64,000 nucleotides of DNA, from contig PXBG01000151.1 of assembly GCA_003566995.1 (NCBI GenBank), positions 17,061 through 81,060 on the forward strand. The letters run 5' to 3'. Source of the stretch: Syntrophobacteraceae bacterium. Its GTDB lineage: Bacteria > Desulfobacterota > Syntrophobacteria > Syntrophobacterales > Syntrophobacteraceae. A program made the translations under genes and the position numbers. Positions within the stretch are counted from its first letter, which is position 1. Each line of letters begins with the position of its first letter. Under the pieces are notes generated by a model. That model was not told where the DNA came from, searched no databases, and worked only from the letters and a program-made list of their open reading frames with translations. This document shows, piece by piece, positions 16,256 to 25,441 of this stretch.

Positions 16256-17896
16256 TCAGCCTTTGAGCTTCCTTCGTAGCAGCTTTCCCGTTGGAGTGCG
16301 CGGAAGGGAGCCCACGTACTCCACAATCCTGGGCAACTTGTAAATGGCGATGTGATCTTTGAGGAACTCCTTCAGCTCTTCCGTCAAGGCCTCACTTCCC
16401 TTCTCGCCAGGCTTGAGAACGATAACCGCCTTGGTGACCTGTCCCTTCTCGGGATCGGGCACGCCCACCACACCCACGTCGGCCACCCTGGGGTGCCTGG
16501 AAATGGCCCACTCCACCTCTGCGGGGCCAATTCGGTAGCCGGAACTTTTGATCATCTCATCTTCCCTGGACACGAAAAAGAGATTGCCCGTCTCATCCTC
16601 GTAAACCGCATCCCCCATCTGGTTCCAGCCCTTTTGCACTCCCCGGGCCTGGGACCTGAGAAGGCGCTCCCCATCTTCATAGGGCTTCCAGTAAAGGGTT
16701 CCCGAGGGGCCCTTGAGAAGCATGCTGCCCACATCGTTGGGCCCGCAGTCTTTCCCCTCGCCGTCCATGACCCTCACCTGCACTCCCGGAAGGGGCTTTC
16801 CGATGGAATTGGCCACCGGTGCTTCATTCATGGTGTTGGAAGTCACCAGGTGGAGCATTTCCGTGCCTCCCAGCCCTTCCCAGATGGGCTTTCCCGTGAG
16901 CTCTTTCCAGGCGTTCAGTGTCTCGGCGCCCAGAGCGTCCCCTCCCGACGTGTACAACCGAACGGAGCTCAAGTCATATTCCTTGAAAGGGGGGTGCTTC
17001 ATGAGGGCCCTGTAGCCCGTGGGCAGACCGGTGAGTACGGTGATGCCGTGCTTTTTAACCAGTTCCATCATGTCGGGAGGGGAAAAACGAGGTATGAGGG
17101 AGACGCCCGCCCCCCCTTCGAAAGGAAGGAGAGAGAAAGTTCCGAAGCCCGCCGCGAAGGAAACGGGAGCCGCGCCGCCCAGAATGTCCCCCGGCTGAAG
17201 CTTGTAGACATACTTGTTCACCATCCGGGCCTTGATGAGAGACGGCCTCACAAAATGCACACACCCCTTGGGCATTCCCGTGGTGCCCGAGGTGTAGAGA
17301 ATGATGCCGATGTCATGGGCATGGAGCATGGCGGCTTCCAGTTCCGGGGAACCCTTTTCCATGAGTTCTTCAAACACCAGGTTGCCCTGGGCACGGACTT
17401 CATCGGGTGACCCGCCGATGACGATGATCCGGGTTGCGAACCGGAAAGCGGGTTTTGCCGCTTCCACAGGCCCCATGAGGGGCGCATTGACCACGAAGTG
17501 TTTCATTTCCGCATTGTTGGCCACGAAAGTGATCTCTCCCGTGGACCAGAGGGGTGATGTGGGCACGGGTATGGCACCGATTTTTTCGATGGCGAAAATG
17601 GTGATGATGGCCTCGGGAGAGTTCACCAGGCGAATGCCCACCCTGTCCTGTGGTTCCACACCGAGGGATTTCAAAGCATTTCCAAAACGGTTGACCGATC
17701 GTTGCAGCTGGGCATAGGAAATGGTCCGGTCCATGAACTTTATGGCGACATTTTCCCCCCGCCCTTCCCGCACGTGACGATCCAGAAGAGAGTCCGCCAG
17801 ATTCAATTCCACAGGTGTATCGGCAAATTCTTCGGGGACGATGTATTCCGGCCACATGTCTTTGGGTGGCAGGTAACTGTCCGGTATTTTTCCCAT
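16256..17896 (-). CDS. AMP-forming acyl/aryl-CoA ligase (benzoate-CoA ligase-like)
   Basis: 546 residues of the ANL superfamily. P-loop YTSGTTGMPKGCVHF, motif LYTSGGDALGAETLNAW, GLGGTEMLHL, hinge FVSREDEMIKSSGYRIGPAE, and C-terminal LPRTPTGKLLRRKL with the catalytic Lys. The sequence style is nearest the benzoate and 2-aminobenzoate ligases, so an aromatic acid or a short acyl acid is likely; the substrate is not proven. AGGAG lies 9 nt before ATG 17896. It stands alone and could serve aromatic degradation in an anaerobe. Confidence 0.88.
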   Translation of the reverse strand: MGKIPDSYLPPKDMWPEYIVPEEFADTPVELNLADSLLDRHVREGRGENVAIKFMDRTISYAQLQRSVNRFGNALKSLGVEPQDRVGIRLVNSPEAIITIFAIEKIGAIPVPTSPLWSTGEITFVANNAEMKHFVVNAPLMGPVEAAKPAFRFATRIIVIGGSPDEVRAQGNLVFEELMEKGSPELEAAMLHAHDIGIILYTSGTTGMPKGCVHFVRPSLIKARMVNKYVYKLQPGDILGGAAPVSFAAGFGTFSLLPFEGGAGVSLIPRFSPPDMMELVKKHGITVLTGLPTGYRALMKHPPFKEYDLSSVRLYTSGGDALGAETLNAWKELTGKPIWEGLGGTEMLHLVTSNTMNEAPVANSIGKPLPGVQVRVMDGEGKDCGPNDVGSMLLKGPSGTLYWKPYEDGERLLRSQARGVQKGWNQMGDAVYEDETGNLFFVSREDEMIKSSGYRIGPAEVEWAISRHPRVADVGVVGVPDPEKGQVTKAVIVLKPGEKGSEALTEELKEFLKDHIAIYKLPRIVEYVGSLPRTPTGKLLRRKLKG

Positions 17897-18196
17897 CTTT
17901 TGACTCTCCTGTTGAGCAGCCGGTCTCGGTGAACGGCTTCTTAAAAGAACCAGAACATGACGACATCAAAAACAAAAGGCAAAAAGCCTCCCTGTGGGCC
18001 CTTTGCCACAAAAGACGATGAATTCTTCCTGAATTTGCAAGCACTCTATATATGCAGGAATAAGGGAGGCGGTGAGGGGCGGGATTCAGCCGGCGATAAA
18101 AAAAAACGGCCCGCAATGAGAACACGGATTCTGACGCCTCTGCAGGGCACCCTTTGGAAGCCATACTCCATAAAAAGTTTGCCGGCGCGCCGTGAT
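17897..18196. other. Intergenic region
   Basis: 300 bp between two minus-strand genes, expected to hold the ligase promoter. The octamer GCCTCCCT near 17988 is repeated inverted as AGGGAGGC near 18065, 70 nt apart. On the minus strand GCCGGCG and CGCCGGC around 18181-18211 can form a hairpin ending in CTTTTT that overlaps the end of the CBS gene. No gene seen. Confidence 0.4.
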
Positions 18197-18805
18197 TTAA
18201 AAGCCGCCGGCCAGAACCCTGATTCCCTCGCGTTTCAAAGCACTCACGATGGGAGACAAATCGCATTTTTTCATACGAATGGAGTAAGCTTCACCCGCAC
18301 CACCCGTTGGGGGCAAATGATACAGACTCACCACTTTTCCATTGTTTTTTTCCACAATCTCCAGAATTTTGCTCAAAAAACCTCCTGAAGAAGGAACCTG
18401 AACGTCCAGCCGGGACGAATAAGGCAGCATGCCCATGGTCGTTATGAAACCCGAGAGCACATCCACCACGGTGATCACTCCCACCAGCTTTCCTCCTTCC
18501 ACCACGGGCAAACCGCCAATGCGCTTTTCCAGTATGATCTGAGCCGCCTCATCCATGGAAAGGTCGGGAGTGGCCACGATGGGCTTTCGAATCATCACAT
18601 CCCCCAGTGTCAGTTCTTCGAGCATGGAGGCGATGAGCACCCCTCGAAGGTCCGCATCGGTCACCCATCCGATGAGCTTCTGTTCGTGATCCACCACGGG
18701 AAGATGCCTGATGGACGCCAGTTTCATGAGGGACAGCGCTTCCTGAATGGACGCTTCCTGGCGAATGGTCATGACCTTGGTGGTCATCCAATGCTTGACG
18801 ATCAC
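18197..18805 (-). CDS. CBS-pair and ACT domain protein (AcuB-like)
   Basis: 202 residues. Two CBS domains occupy about 1-125 (VKHWMTTKVMTIRQEASIQ, HLPVVDHEQKLIGWVTDADLRG; then VMIRKPIVATPDLSMDEAA, GLPVVEGGKLVGVITVVDVL). An ACT domain follows from about 138 (GFLSKILEIVEKNNGKVVSL). This matches the AcuB-like architecture, in which the CBS pair binds adenosyl compounds and the ACT domain may bind an amino acid. The regulated target is unknown. A 15-bp inverted repeat lies about 40 nt upstream of the start. Confidence 0.85.
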   Translation of the reverse strand: MIVKHWMTTKVMTIRQEASIQEALSLMKLASIRHLPVVDHEQKLIGWVTDADLRGVLIASMLEELTLGDVMIRKPIVATPDLSMDEAAQIILEKRIGGLPVVEGGKLVGVITVVDVLSGFITTMGMLPYSSRLDVQVPSSGGFLSKILEIVEKNNGKVVSLYHLPPTGGAGEAYSIRMKKCDLSPIVSALKREGIRVLAGGF

Positions 18806-18844
18806 TGTTCACCCTTTCGACCACATGTCAGAAACGAGAAGAAA

Positions 18845-18859
18845 GCTGATTTAATCAGC
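18845..18859 (-). promoter_or_regulatory. Candidate operator: perfect inverted repeat
   Basis: GCTGATTTAATCAGC is two 7-bp arms around one base, 40-54 nt before the start codon of the CBS-ACT gene. This position suits a repressor or activator site. Confidence 0.45.
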
Positions 18860-19006
18860 GATTGCAATAACTTCTTAGCAACACGCGAAAAAACTAAGTT
18901 ATGCGGGTCAAAAATGCAAGGAGAAATTCCGCAGGAGAAATTCCACGGGAAAGGGCTTCGTGCTCTTTGAAGCTGCCGGCAAAGGTTCGCAGGGACGACC
19001 TTTTCA

Positions 19007-19035
19007 TTGACCATCGGGCAGGCTCATGGTACGCT
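19007..19035 (+). promoter_or_regulatory. Sigma-70-type promoter of the ABM gene
   Basis: TTGACC (19007-19012) and TACGCT (19030-19035) with 17-nt spacing, about 75 nt before the start codon at 19111. Confidence 0.4.
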
Positions 19036-19110
19036 TTTATCAGGTATAAGCATGTTATCTCTACATTTTCAGAACATTCCCCTTTTCCCAACAAAAGATG
19101 GAGGTGACAC

Positions 19111-19401
19111 ATGGCTGTTCGAGTCTTGATTGAACGGATCGTGGAGGAGGGTCAGGAAGTCAAGCTTCACGAGCTTTTGACGAAGCTGCGCTCCCTGGCC
19201 CTTCAAAAGGGCAATGGCTACATTTCGGGAGAAACATTGAGGTGTTTGGACATTCCCAACAAATTCCTCGTGATCAGCACGTGGAACGACCTGAAGGACT
19301 GGAAGGCCTGGCAAAATGACCCCGAAAGGACCGAAATTCAAAAGGCCCTGAACAATGTTCTGAGATCCCCTGAAACCGTGACGGCCTATTCCAACCTCTG
19401 A
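19111..19401 (+). CDS. ABM-family (antibiotic biosynthesis monooxygenase fold) protein
   Basis: 96 residues forming one ferredoxin-like dimeric alpha-beta barrel: RVLIERIVEEGQEVKLHELL, ALQKGNGYISGETLRCLD, FLVISTWNDLKDWKAWQND. This is the ABM fold, shared by quinol monooxygenases, heme-degrading enzymes and many proteins of unknown role. No catalytic set can be assigned. GGAGGTGAC lies just before ATG 19111. A lone gene with its own promoter. Confidence 0.8.
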   Translation: MAVRVLIERIVEEGQEVKLHELLTKLRSLALQKGNGYISGETLRCLDIPNKFLVISTWNDLKDWKAWQNDPERTEIQKALNNVLRSPETVTAYSNL

Positions 19402-19435
19402 AGTCCAGGGAAAATTTTCCGAGAATTCTTTGACC

Positions 19436-19475
19436 CCCCTCGCCGGGCCGCCCTCTCTTTCAGGCCGGCGAGGGG
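19436..19475. terminator. Stem-loop between convergent genes
   Basis: CCCCTCGCCGG (19436-19446) and CCGGCGAGGGG (19465-19475) are perfect 11-bp arms with an 18-nt loop, between the end of the ABM gene and the end of relA. Neither side has a strong T-run, so it may stop transcription only in part or protect the 3' ends. Confidence 0.45.
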
Positions 19476-19479
19476 CACA

Positions 19480-21651
19480 TCAGTCCATGCTCCTGTGAAC
19501 TTTCAAAATGCCCCTTTCGGACCGCAGCACGGAAAGGACCCGCTGAAGGTGCTTGGTGTCTTTCACTTCTATCTTCAGGCGGCAGAGGGCTGAGTCCTTC
19601 GGGCTGCTGTCGAACTTCACATCCACCACATTCACGTCGAGCTGCCCCAGGACCCCGCTTAGATTTGCCAGCATGCCTTTTTCCTGAGCCAGGGTGACGT
19701 GAATCTCCACGGGATAGACCTTGCCTTCACCCGTGTCCCACTTCACATCGATCCTTCGCTCCTCGTCCCCCCTGCCCACGTTGCGGCAGGTGGCGCGGTG
19801 GACGGTGATGCCCCTTCCCCGAGTGATGTAGCCCACAATGGCTTCCCCCGGAACGGGATTGCAGCACCTGGCCATGCGGATCATGACGTTGTCCGCCCCG
19901 TGGACGATGATGCCTTCGTCCTGGGAACGCGGCTTTTTCTTTTCGAGGGTGAGAACATCCTCCTTTTCATCGGGCTCCCCCTGATCCGGTGGAGTGAGCC
20001 TTCCCATCACCTGGACGGGAGAGATTTTCCGGTATCCGATGCTGGCGAGCAGGTCGTCCACACTTCGCAGGGAAAAAGAGCGGGCCACATCGAGCAGCTC
20101 TGAAGAGTTGATGTAATTGTTGAAATTCAACCCTTTTTTGCGAAATTCCTTCTCGCACAAATCTCTCCCCGTGGTCACCGACCGCTGCCGCTCCGCCGCC
20201 TTGATCCAGTGGCGGATGCGTTGTGTGGCCTTGGAGGTTTTGACAAAGTTGAGCCAGTCCTTGCTGGGCTGGTGGTTGGCCGCCGTGAGAATTTCCACCG
20301 TGTCCCCACTTTGCAGCTGGTAGCGCAAGGGAACGATTTTTCCGTTGACCCGAGCCCCCACGCAACGATGCCCCACTTCCGAATGCACTTCATAAGCGAA
20401 ATCGATGGGCGTGGACCCCGCGGGAAAGACTTTCACATCCCCGCGAGGCGTGAACACATAGATTTCATCCGTGTGAAAGCCATCCTTGACCACCTGGAAG
20501 AAGGTCTTGGGATCCCGCCACTCCTTGTTCCAGTCCAGCAGTTCCTTGAGCCACGAAAACCGCTGAGACTCCTTTTCTGCCAGGCGTTCCCGGGAATCCC
20601 CTCTCTGCTTGTAAAGCCAGTGTGCCGCCACCCCTTCATTGGCAATGAGATCCATTTCCCGGGTTCGAATCTGCACTTCCATTTTTTCCCCGTAGGGACC
20701 CATCACGGTCGTGTGCAGAGACTGATACATGTTGGACTTGGGCTTGACAATGTAGTCCTTGAACCGCCCCGTTACGGGCTCCCAGAGGTTGTGCACGATG
20801 CCGAGGGCTTCATAGCACTCACGCACCGATTCCACGATGATGCGAAAGGCAATGAGATCGTAAATGCTTTCCAGGTCGAGCTTTTGACGGAGCATTTTGG
20901 AATAGATGCTGTACAGGTGCTTGGACCTGCCGCTGACCTTTGCCCTGAGACCGCTGTTTTCCAGGTGATGGTGCAAAGTCCCCTTCACTTCCTCAATGTA
21001 GCGCCGCCTCTCCTTTTCGGTCCTGGCCAGCCCCTGCAGCATTCTGTCGTGTTCTTCGGGTTCGAGACATTTGAAGGCCAGATCTTCCAGCTCCACCTTC
21101 ATCCACTCGATGCCCAGGCGATCGGCCAGGGGGGCGTAGATGTCCAGGGCTTCGTGAGCCAGCACACGCTGGGAAGCGGAACACAGGTTTTCGTAGGTCC
21201 GCATGTCGTGTAGGCGCTCACCCAGCTTCACAAGAAGGATTCTCATGTCATGGGAAAGAGCGAGCACCATCTTTCGCATGTATTCTGCCTGCTCTTCTTT
21301 CCTGTTGCTGAAATCGAGCCTCGTGAGCTTGGTCACTCCCTGGACGATGTGGGCCACATCGGCTCCGAAATTGTCCTGTATTTGCTCCGGGGCACACACT
21401 TCATCCACCAGAAGATCGTGCAGCAGGGCCGCCCCGATGCTTTCCACACCCAGCCGCATTTGTGTCATGATGCCCGCGACAGCCAGAGGATGAGACATGT
21501 AGGGCTCCCCCTTGAGCCTGACCTTGCCACGGTATGCAGCGGAGGCAAAAACATAGGCTTTTTCCAAAAAGCCCACATCCGCCTCGGGATAGTACTCCAG
21601 CAGTCGATCGATGATTTCGAAAAAACGCACAGCCCTCTTCCCGCAACTCAC
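19480..21651 (-). CDS. relA: RelA/SpoT (p)ppGpp synthetase with degenerate hydrolase site
   Basis: 723 residues: HD domain (about 25-175), synthetase (230-340), TGS (about 390-450), zinc-finger/RIS (about 585-640) and ACT (645-720). The synthetase keeps GRSKHLYSIYSKM, YDLIAFRIIV, GRFKDYIVKPKSNMYQSLHTTV and EVQIRTREMD. In the HD domain His54 and His78-Asp79 remain. However, the HDxxED motif reads HDLLVD (Glu to Val82), and the motif KLADRxHNMRT reads KLGERLHDMRT (Asp to Glu145, Asn to Asp149). Hydrolysis of ppGpp is therefore probably weak or lost. The start is GTG 21651, 3 nt after the ispG stop; GTG 21630 is an alternative. Confidence 0.93.
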   Translation of the reverse strand: MSCGKRAVRFFEIIDRLLEYYPEADVGFLEKAYVFASAAYRGKVRLKGEPYMSHPLAVAGIMTQMRLGVESIGAALLHDLLVDEVCAPEQIQDNFGADVAHIVQGVTKLTRLDFSNRKEEQAEYMRKMVLALSHDMRILLVKLGERLHDMRTYENLCSASQRVLAHEALDIYAPLADRLGIEWMKVELEDLAFKCLEPEEHDRMLQGLARTEKERRRYIEEVKGTLHHHLENSGLRAKVSGRSKHLYSIYSKMLRQKLDLESIYDLIAFRIIVESVRECYEALGIVHNLWEPVTGRFKDYIVKPKSNMYQSLHTTVMGPYGEKMEVQIRTREMDLIANEGVAAHWLYKQRGDSRERLAEKESQRFSWLKELLDWNKEWRDPKTFFQVVKDGFHTDEIYVFTPRGDVKVFPAGSTPIDFAYEVHSEVGHRCVGARVNGKIVPLRYQLQSGDTVEILTAANHQPSKDWLNFVKTSKATQRIRHWIKAAERQRSVTTGRDLCEKEFRKKGLNFNNYINSSELLDVARSFSLRSVDDLLASIGYRKISPVQVMGRLTPPDQGEPDEKEDVLTLEKKKPRSQDEGIIVHGADNVMIRMARCCNPVPGEAIVGYITRGRGITVHRATCRNVGRGDEERRIDVKWDTGEGKVYPVEIHVTLAQEKGMLANLSGVLGQLDVNVVDVKFDSSPKDSALCRLKIEVKDTKHLQRVLSVLRSERGILKVHRSMD

Positions 21652-21654
21652 CCT

Positions 21655-22767
21655 CTATGGTTGCTGATCCTGGGGTCCCTTCCCATGGAGTTTTTCACCC
21701 GTCATGCTCTCCACTTCCGCAAGCAATCTCGTCAAAAGATCCTTCTGGGGAATTTTTTCCACCAACTCCCCCTTCTTGAACAAAATGCCGCTTCCCCTGC
21801 CCCCCGCAATGCCCACATCCGCCTCCCGGGCCTCCCCTGGTCCATTGACCACACAGCCCATGATGGCCACCTTGAGGGGCGTGCGAATCTTTCTCAGAAT
21901 TTTATCGGCTTTCTGGACCAAAGGAATGAGTTCCATTTCCGTGCGTCCGCATGTGGGGCAGGAAATGAGTTCCACACCCCTGTGGCGCAGTCCCAGGGAC
22001 CTCAGAATGCTGTAGGCCACCGGAATTTCCTCTTCGGGATCGCTGGTGAGAGACACGCGCAAGGTATCCCCGATGCCCTCCAGAAGCAAAAGCCCGATTC
22101 CCAGAGCCGACTTGACCGCGCCGTCCACCACCGTGCCCGCTTCCGTCACTCCCAGGTGAAGGGGGTAGTCCGTTTTTCCCGAGAGCAGGCGGTAGGAAGC
22201 TATGGTGTCCAGGACACTGGAAGACTTGAGAGAGATCTTGATGAGGTCAAAACCTTCATCTTCCAGGAGCTGCACGTGTTTCAGGGCACTCTCCACCATG
22301 GCCTCTGGAGTGGGGTGACCGTCCCGGGCCAGGAGCTCTTTTTCAATGGAACCGCTGTTCACTCCGATGCGTATGGGCACCTGCCGCTCGAGAGCCGCAG
22401 CCGCCACGCGCGCAACCCTGTCGCGCCCTCCGATGTTGCCCGGATTGAGCCGCAATCCATCCACTCCCTCCCTGATGGCACCCAGGGCAAGACGATGGTC
22501 AAAGTGAATGTCAGCGATCAATGGAACACCGATATTCCTCCTGATCCGGCCCAGTTGCTGCACCGCCTCTTCATCGACCACGGCCACCCGCACCAATTGG
22601 CAGCCCGCTTCCTCCAGGCGGCGAATCTGCTCCACCGTGGCGCGCCAGTCCCGGGTGTCCGTGTTGGCCATGGACTGCACGACGATGGGGGCTCCCCCTC
22701 CGATGGGTATGGATCCCACATGTATCCTTTTGCTGTTGCGACGGGGCAAAATAGTGTTCAAAGGCAT
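21655..22767 (-). CDS. ispG: 4-hydroxy-3-methylbut-2-enyl-diphosphate synthase
   Basis: 370 residues; the [4Fe-4S] enzyme converting MEcPP to HMBPP in the MEP isoprenoid pathway. It starts with VHVGSIPIGGGAPIVVQSMANTD-type sequence (the usual TIM-barrel start with QSMxNTDT), has RLNPGNIG and ISCPTCGRTEMEL, then MGCVVNGPGEAREADVGIAGG. Cys residues of CPTCG and MGCVVN plus a downstream acidic residue bind the cluster. It forms an operon with relA. Confidence 0.97.
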   Translation of the reverse strand: MPLNTILPRRNSKRIHVGSIPIGGGAPIVVQSMANTDTRDWRATVEQIRRLEEAGCQLVRVAVVDEEAVQQLGRIRRNIGVPLIADIHFDHRLALGAIREGVDGLRLNPGNIGGRDRVARVAAAALERQVPIRIGVNSGSIEKELLARDGHPTPEAMVESALKHVQLLEDEGFDLIKISLKSSSVLDTIASYRLLSGKTDYPLHLGVTEAGTVVDGAVKSALGIGLLLLEGIGDTLRVSLTSDPEEEIPVAYSILRSLGLRHRGVELISCPTCGRTEMELIPLVQKADKILRKIRTPLKVAIMGCVVNGPGEAREADVGIAGGRGSGILFKKGELVEKIPQKDLLTRLLAEVESMTGEKLHGKGPQDQQP

Positions 22768-23078
22768 GACTCCTGTTGTGTTTCAGCGAAAATCACCCAA
22801 AGACCCCCGGAACAGGGCGCCAAAAATGATGCGGTGACGGAAGGAAGCAGAGGTTTTCGCGCGGCTGCCTGCACCACCACCTCCGGGCAAGAGTCAGTTT
22901 ACTAACAAATAGCCCCGTGCTTTTCAATGCCGGTGCCAAAGGGAAAAGGCCGAAGGGAGTGAGCCGGCAAACCTCCTTTCCTTGCTGGGGGAACAAGGTT
23001 TGAGGCGGGCCCGGAAGGGAAGAAAAGGTGATCGAAGAAGGAAGAAGGGAGCGAAAGTTCCCTTGCAAAAACTCAGAA
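22768..23078. other. Intergenic region with ispG promoter
   Basis: 311 bp between ispG and the end of the GspE/PilB gene, both on the minus strand. It carries the promoter annotated at 22899-22927 and no gene. Confidence 0.5.
22899..22927 (-). promoter_or_regulatory. Promoter of ispG-relA
   Basis: On the minus strand TTGAAA (22927-22922) and TAGTAA (22904-22899), 17 nt apart, about 130 nt before ispG. Confidence 0.4.
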
Positions 23079-24797
23079 TCACAACACGTCCACAGAGGAG
23101 GATTCCTCGTCAATGGCCACCCGGTTCACTTCTTCAAGGGTGGTGAGGCCCCGCAGAACTTTTTTGAGCCCATCGTAGCGCAGGCTCTGAAAACCCGCTT
23201 CCCTCGCCAGCCGCTGAATATCCACCGCCGACTCCCCGCGGGAGATCAGGCTGCGCATTTCTTCGTCCAGATAGATGATTTCATGAAGGGCGATTCGCCC
23301 GGAAAAACCCTTGTGGCCGCAATGAGAACAACCCTTTCCCCGATAGGCGAAAACTTCCCGGCCTTCCACGTTGAACGCCTTGCGCACCTGCTCCGGAGTC
23401 ATGACATATTTTTCTTTGCAGTGGTCACAAATTTTTCTCACCAGCCGCTGAGACATGACCCCCACAATGGACTGGGCCACCAGAAAAGGCTTGAGTCCAA
23501 TGTCAATGAGGCGTGTGATGGCTTGAATGGCGCTGTTGGTGTGCAGGGTTCCCAACACGAGATGACCCGTGAGGGCCGCCTGGCAGGCAATCTGAGCCGT
23601 CTCTCCATCGCGGATCTCCCCCACGAGCATCACGTCGGGATCCTGGCGCAGGAAAGCCCTCAGGGCGGTGGCAAAATTCAGCTCCACTGCGGAATTCACC
23701 TGGATCTGGGATATTCCCCCCAGCCGGTATTCCACGGGATCCTCGATGGTGGTGATGTTGACCTCGGGCTTGTTGACGTGCTTCAAAACGGAGAAGAGGG
23801 TGGTGGTTTTTCCCGAACCTGTGGGTCCCGTGACGAAAAAGATGCCGTGGGGCATCTCTATGATTCTTTTGAGGACGCTGAGAGAATTCCTTGAAAAATT
23901 GAGTTCCGTGAGATCGGGAATGTCCTTGGCGCGCGTTTGTCCCAGGATGCGCAGAACAATCTTCTCCCCGTGGATGGTGGGCACGCTGGAGAACCGAAAG
24001 TCAATGGCTCCGTTGGGCATTTCCAGATTGATGCGTCCGTCCTGGGCCCTGCGCCTCTCGGTGATGTCCATGTTGGCGAGTATTTTCAGCCTGGAGACAA
24101 TGGGGGGCAAAAGAGTTTTTTCCAGGTTGCTCCTCTCCTGGAGCAGCCCGTCGATGCGAAAGCGCACCTTGACTTTCTCTTCCCCCGGTTCGATGTGAAT
24201 GTCACTGGCCCCCTCCCGAACCCCCAGAAGAAGCAGCCCGTTGACAAACTCCACCACGGCCTGACTCCCCGCGACTTTTTGCAGTTCGTCCCGCGTGAGC
24301 TCGGAAATGTCCTCGATCTGAATGGTGTCCGTGACGATCTTCCGGGAGAGGTCGGTGAGCTGCTGATCGCCCTTGTAGTTGATTTCGATGGCCTCTTCGA
24401 TGTCTTCGGGAAAGGCGAAACCGGGGCTCACCGCCAGGTGAATGAGGCCTTCGATCTTTTTGACGGTGAAGTGGTCCTGAGGATTCGCCAGGGCGGCGGT
24501 GACCGCATCCCCGAATTTGTACACAAGGACCACTTGGTTCTTGCGGGCGAAAGATTCGGGAAGCAAGTGGACCACATCCCGCTGAAAAACGGTTTTGGAA
24601 AGATCCAGATAGACCAGTCCCAGGGAGTCTGCCCACAGCCGTCCCAGCATTTTGGGCGGATGGGTGTTCGTGCGCAGGAGGTGCCGCAGGATCTGCCCCG
24701 CGTCTTCCGAATACTTTTCTACGAGGCGGTTGAGGTTTTCCCGCGTGACCATCTTCCTGGTCACCAGTGAACTGAGAAAAGTGGGATTTTTAACCAT
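23079..24797 (-). CDS. GspE/PilB-family secretion or pilus assembly ATPase
   Basis: 572 residues, a full GspE/PilB ATPase. The N-terminal 150 residues are an MshEN/GspE-N-like region. The ATPase has Walker A GPTGSGKTTTLF, the Asp box with TTIEDPVEYRL, Walker B VGEIRDGETAQIA and His box LGTLHTNSAI. The tetra-Cys zinc site (CDHCKEKY, GCSHCGHKG) is typical of GspE/PilB and absent from PilT. It is the last gene of a five-gene minus-strand group with a PilT-like ATPase, an MBL-fold protein, a kinase and a receiver. No pilin or secretin genes are in the window, so its machine is unknown. Confidence 0.92.
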   Translation of the reverse strand: MVKNPTFLSSLVTRKMVTRENLNRLVEKYSEDAGQILRHLLRTNTHPPKMLGRLWADSLGLVYLDLSKTVFQRDVVHLLPESFARKNQVVLVYKFGDAVTAALANPQDHFTVKKIEGLIHLAVSPGFAFPEDIEEAIEINYKGDQQLTDLSRKIVTDTIQIEDISELTRDELQKVAGSQAVVEFVNGLLLLGVREGASDIHIEPGEEKVKVRFRIDGLLQERSNLEKTLLPPIVSRLKILANMDITERRRAQDGRINLEMPNGAIDFRFSSVPTIHGEKIVLRILGQTRAKDIPDLTELNFSRNSLSVLKRIIEMPHGIFFVTGPTGSGKTTTLFSVLKHVNKPEVNITTIEDPVEYRLGGISQIQVNSAVELNFATALRAFLRQDPDVMLVGEIRDGETAQIACQAALTGHLVLGTLHTNSAIQAITRLIDIGLKPFLVAQSIVGVMSQRLVRKICDHCKEKYVMTPEQVRKAFNVEGREVFAYRGKGCSHCGHKGFSGRIALHEIIYLDEEMRSLISRGESAVDIQRLAREAGFQSLRYDGLKKVLRGLTTLEEVNRVAIDEESSSVDVL

Positions 24798-24929
24798 TTA
24801 TGTCTTCCCCGGCCCTTGAAGCCAGCCTGAAGCCTTCATGCTGAAGAGGAATTCAAAGTTCTTGGTCAAGGAAACTTTTGAGGCGATGACACCCGGGACA
24901 TTGTTTTCAAAAGACGCCCTGAAAACCGG

Positions 24930-25340
24930 TCACGCACTCTCGGCCCTGACCTTCATTCTGGAAAACTGCTGCCAGGTGTCCTTGATGATCCCCTTGATTT
25001 CATCCAGGGGAGTGTCTTTGCGAATGAAGTTCGCCGCCCCCATGGAAAGACAGTTCTCAACGGTCTCGAGGTCCGCCACGGCGGTCAGCACGATCACGAA
25101 GGCTCCGGGATGATCCTTCATGATTTTTTTGAGGGCTTCCTCGCCCGACTCGCGGGGCATGTTGATGTCCAGCAGCAACAGGTGAGGCTTGTGAACACTG
25201 TAGAGCTCATAGGCTTCGACGCCATTGGCGGCTTCGGCCACCACTTCACAGCGCATGGAACTGAGCACGGCCCTGAGAAGGACCCGGCTGTGCCTTTCAT
25301 CGTCGGCAATCATCACTCGCGGCTTTCTGAAATCATTCAT
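24930..25340 (-). CDS. Single-domain response regulator
   Basis: 136 residues, a CheY-like receiver only. Acidic pocket IADDE, phospho-acceptor Asp58 (LLLLDINMP), Thr/Ser site VLTAVAD, and Lys in NFIRKDTP (Lys-Asp in place of the common Lys-Pro). It lies directly after the histidine kinase gene (about 100-bp gap), so it is probably its partner, and before the GspE/PilB ATPase. ATG 25340 begins the domain exactly; the frame upstream to 25445 lacks an RBS. Confidence 0.88.
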   Translation of the reverse strand: MNDFRKPRVMIADDERHSRVLLRAVLSSMRCEVVAEAANGVEAYELYSVHKPHLLLLDINMPRESGEEALKKIMKDHPGAFVIVLTAVADLETVENCLSMGAANFIRKDTPLDEIKGIIKDTWQQFSRMKVRAESA

Positions 25341-25441
25341 ACACAGATCCTGGGGCTCCAGCGAGACTTTTTCCCTTCTCTTGGGGGACCAGGAAAACCC
25401 GGGCCAGAAGGGACACTCTTGCGGATGCCTCGATGCAGCCG

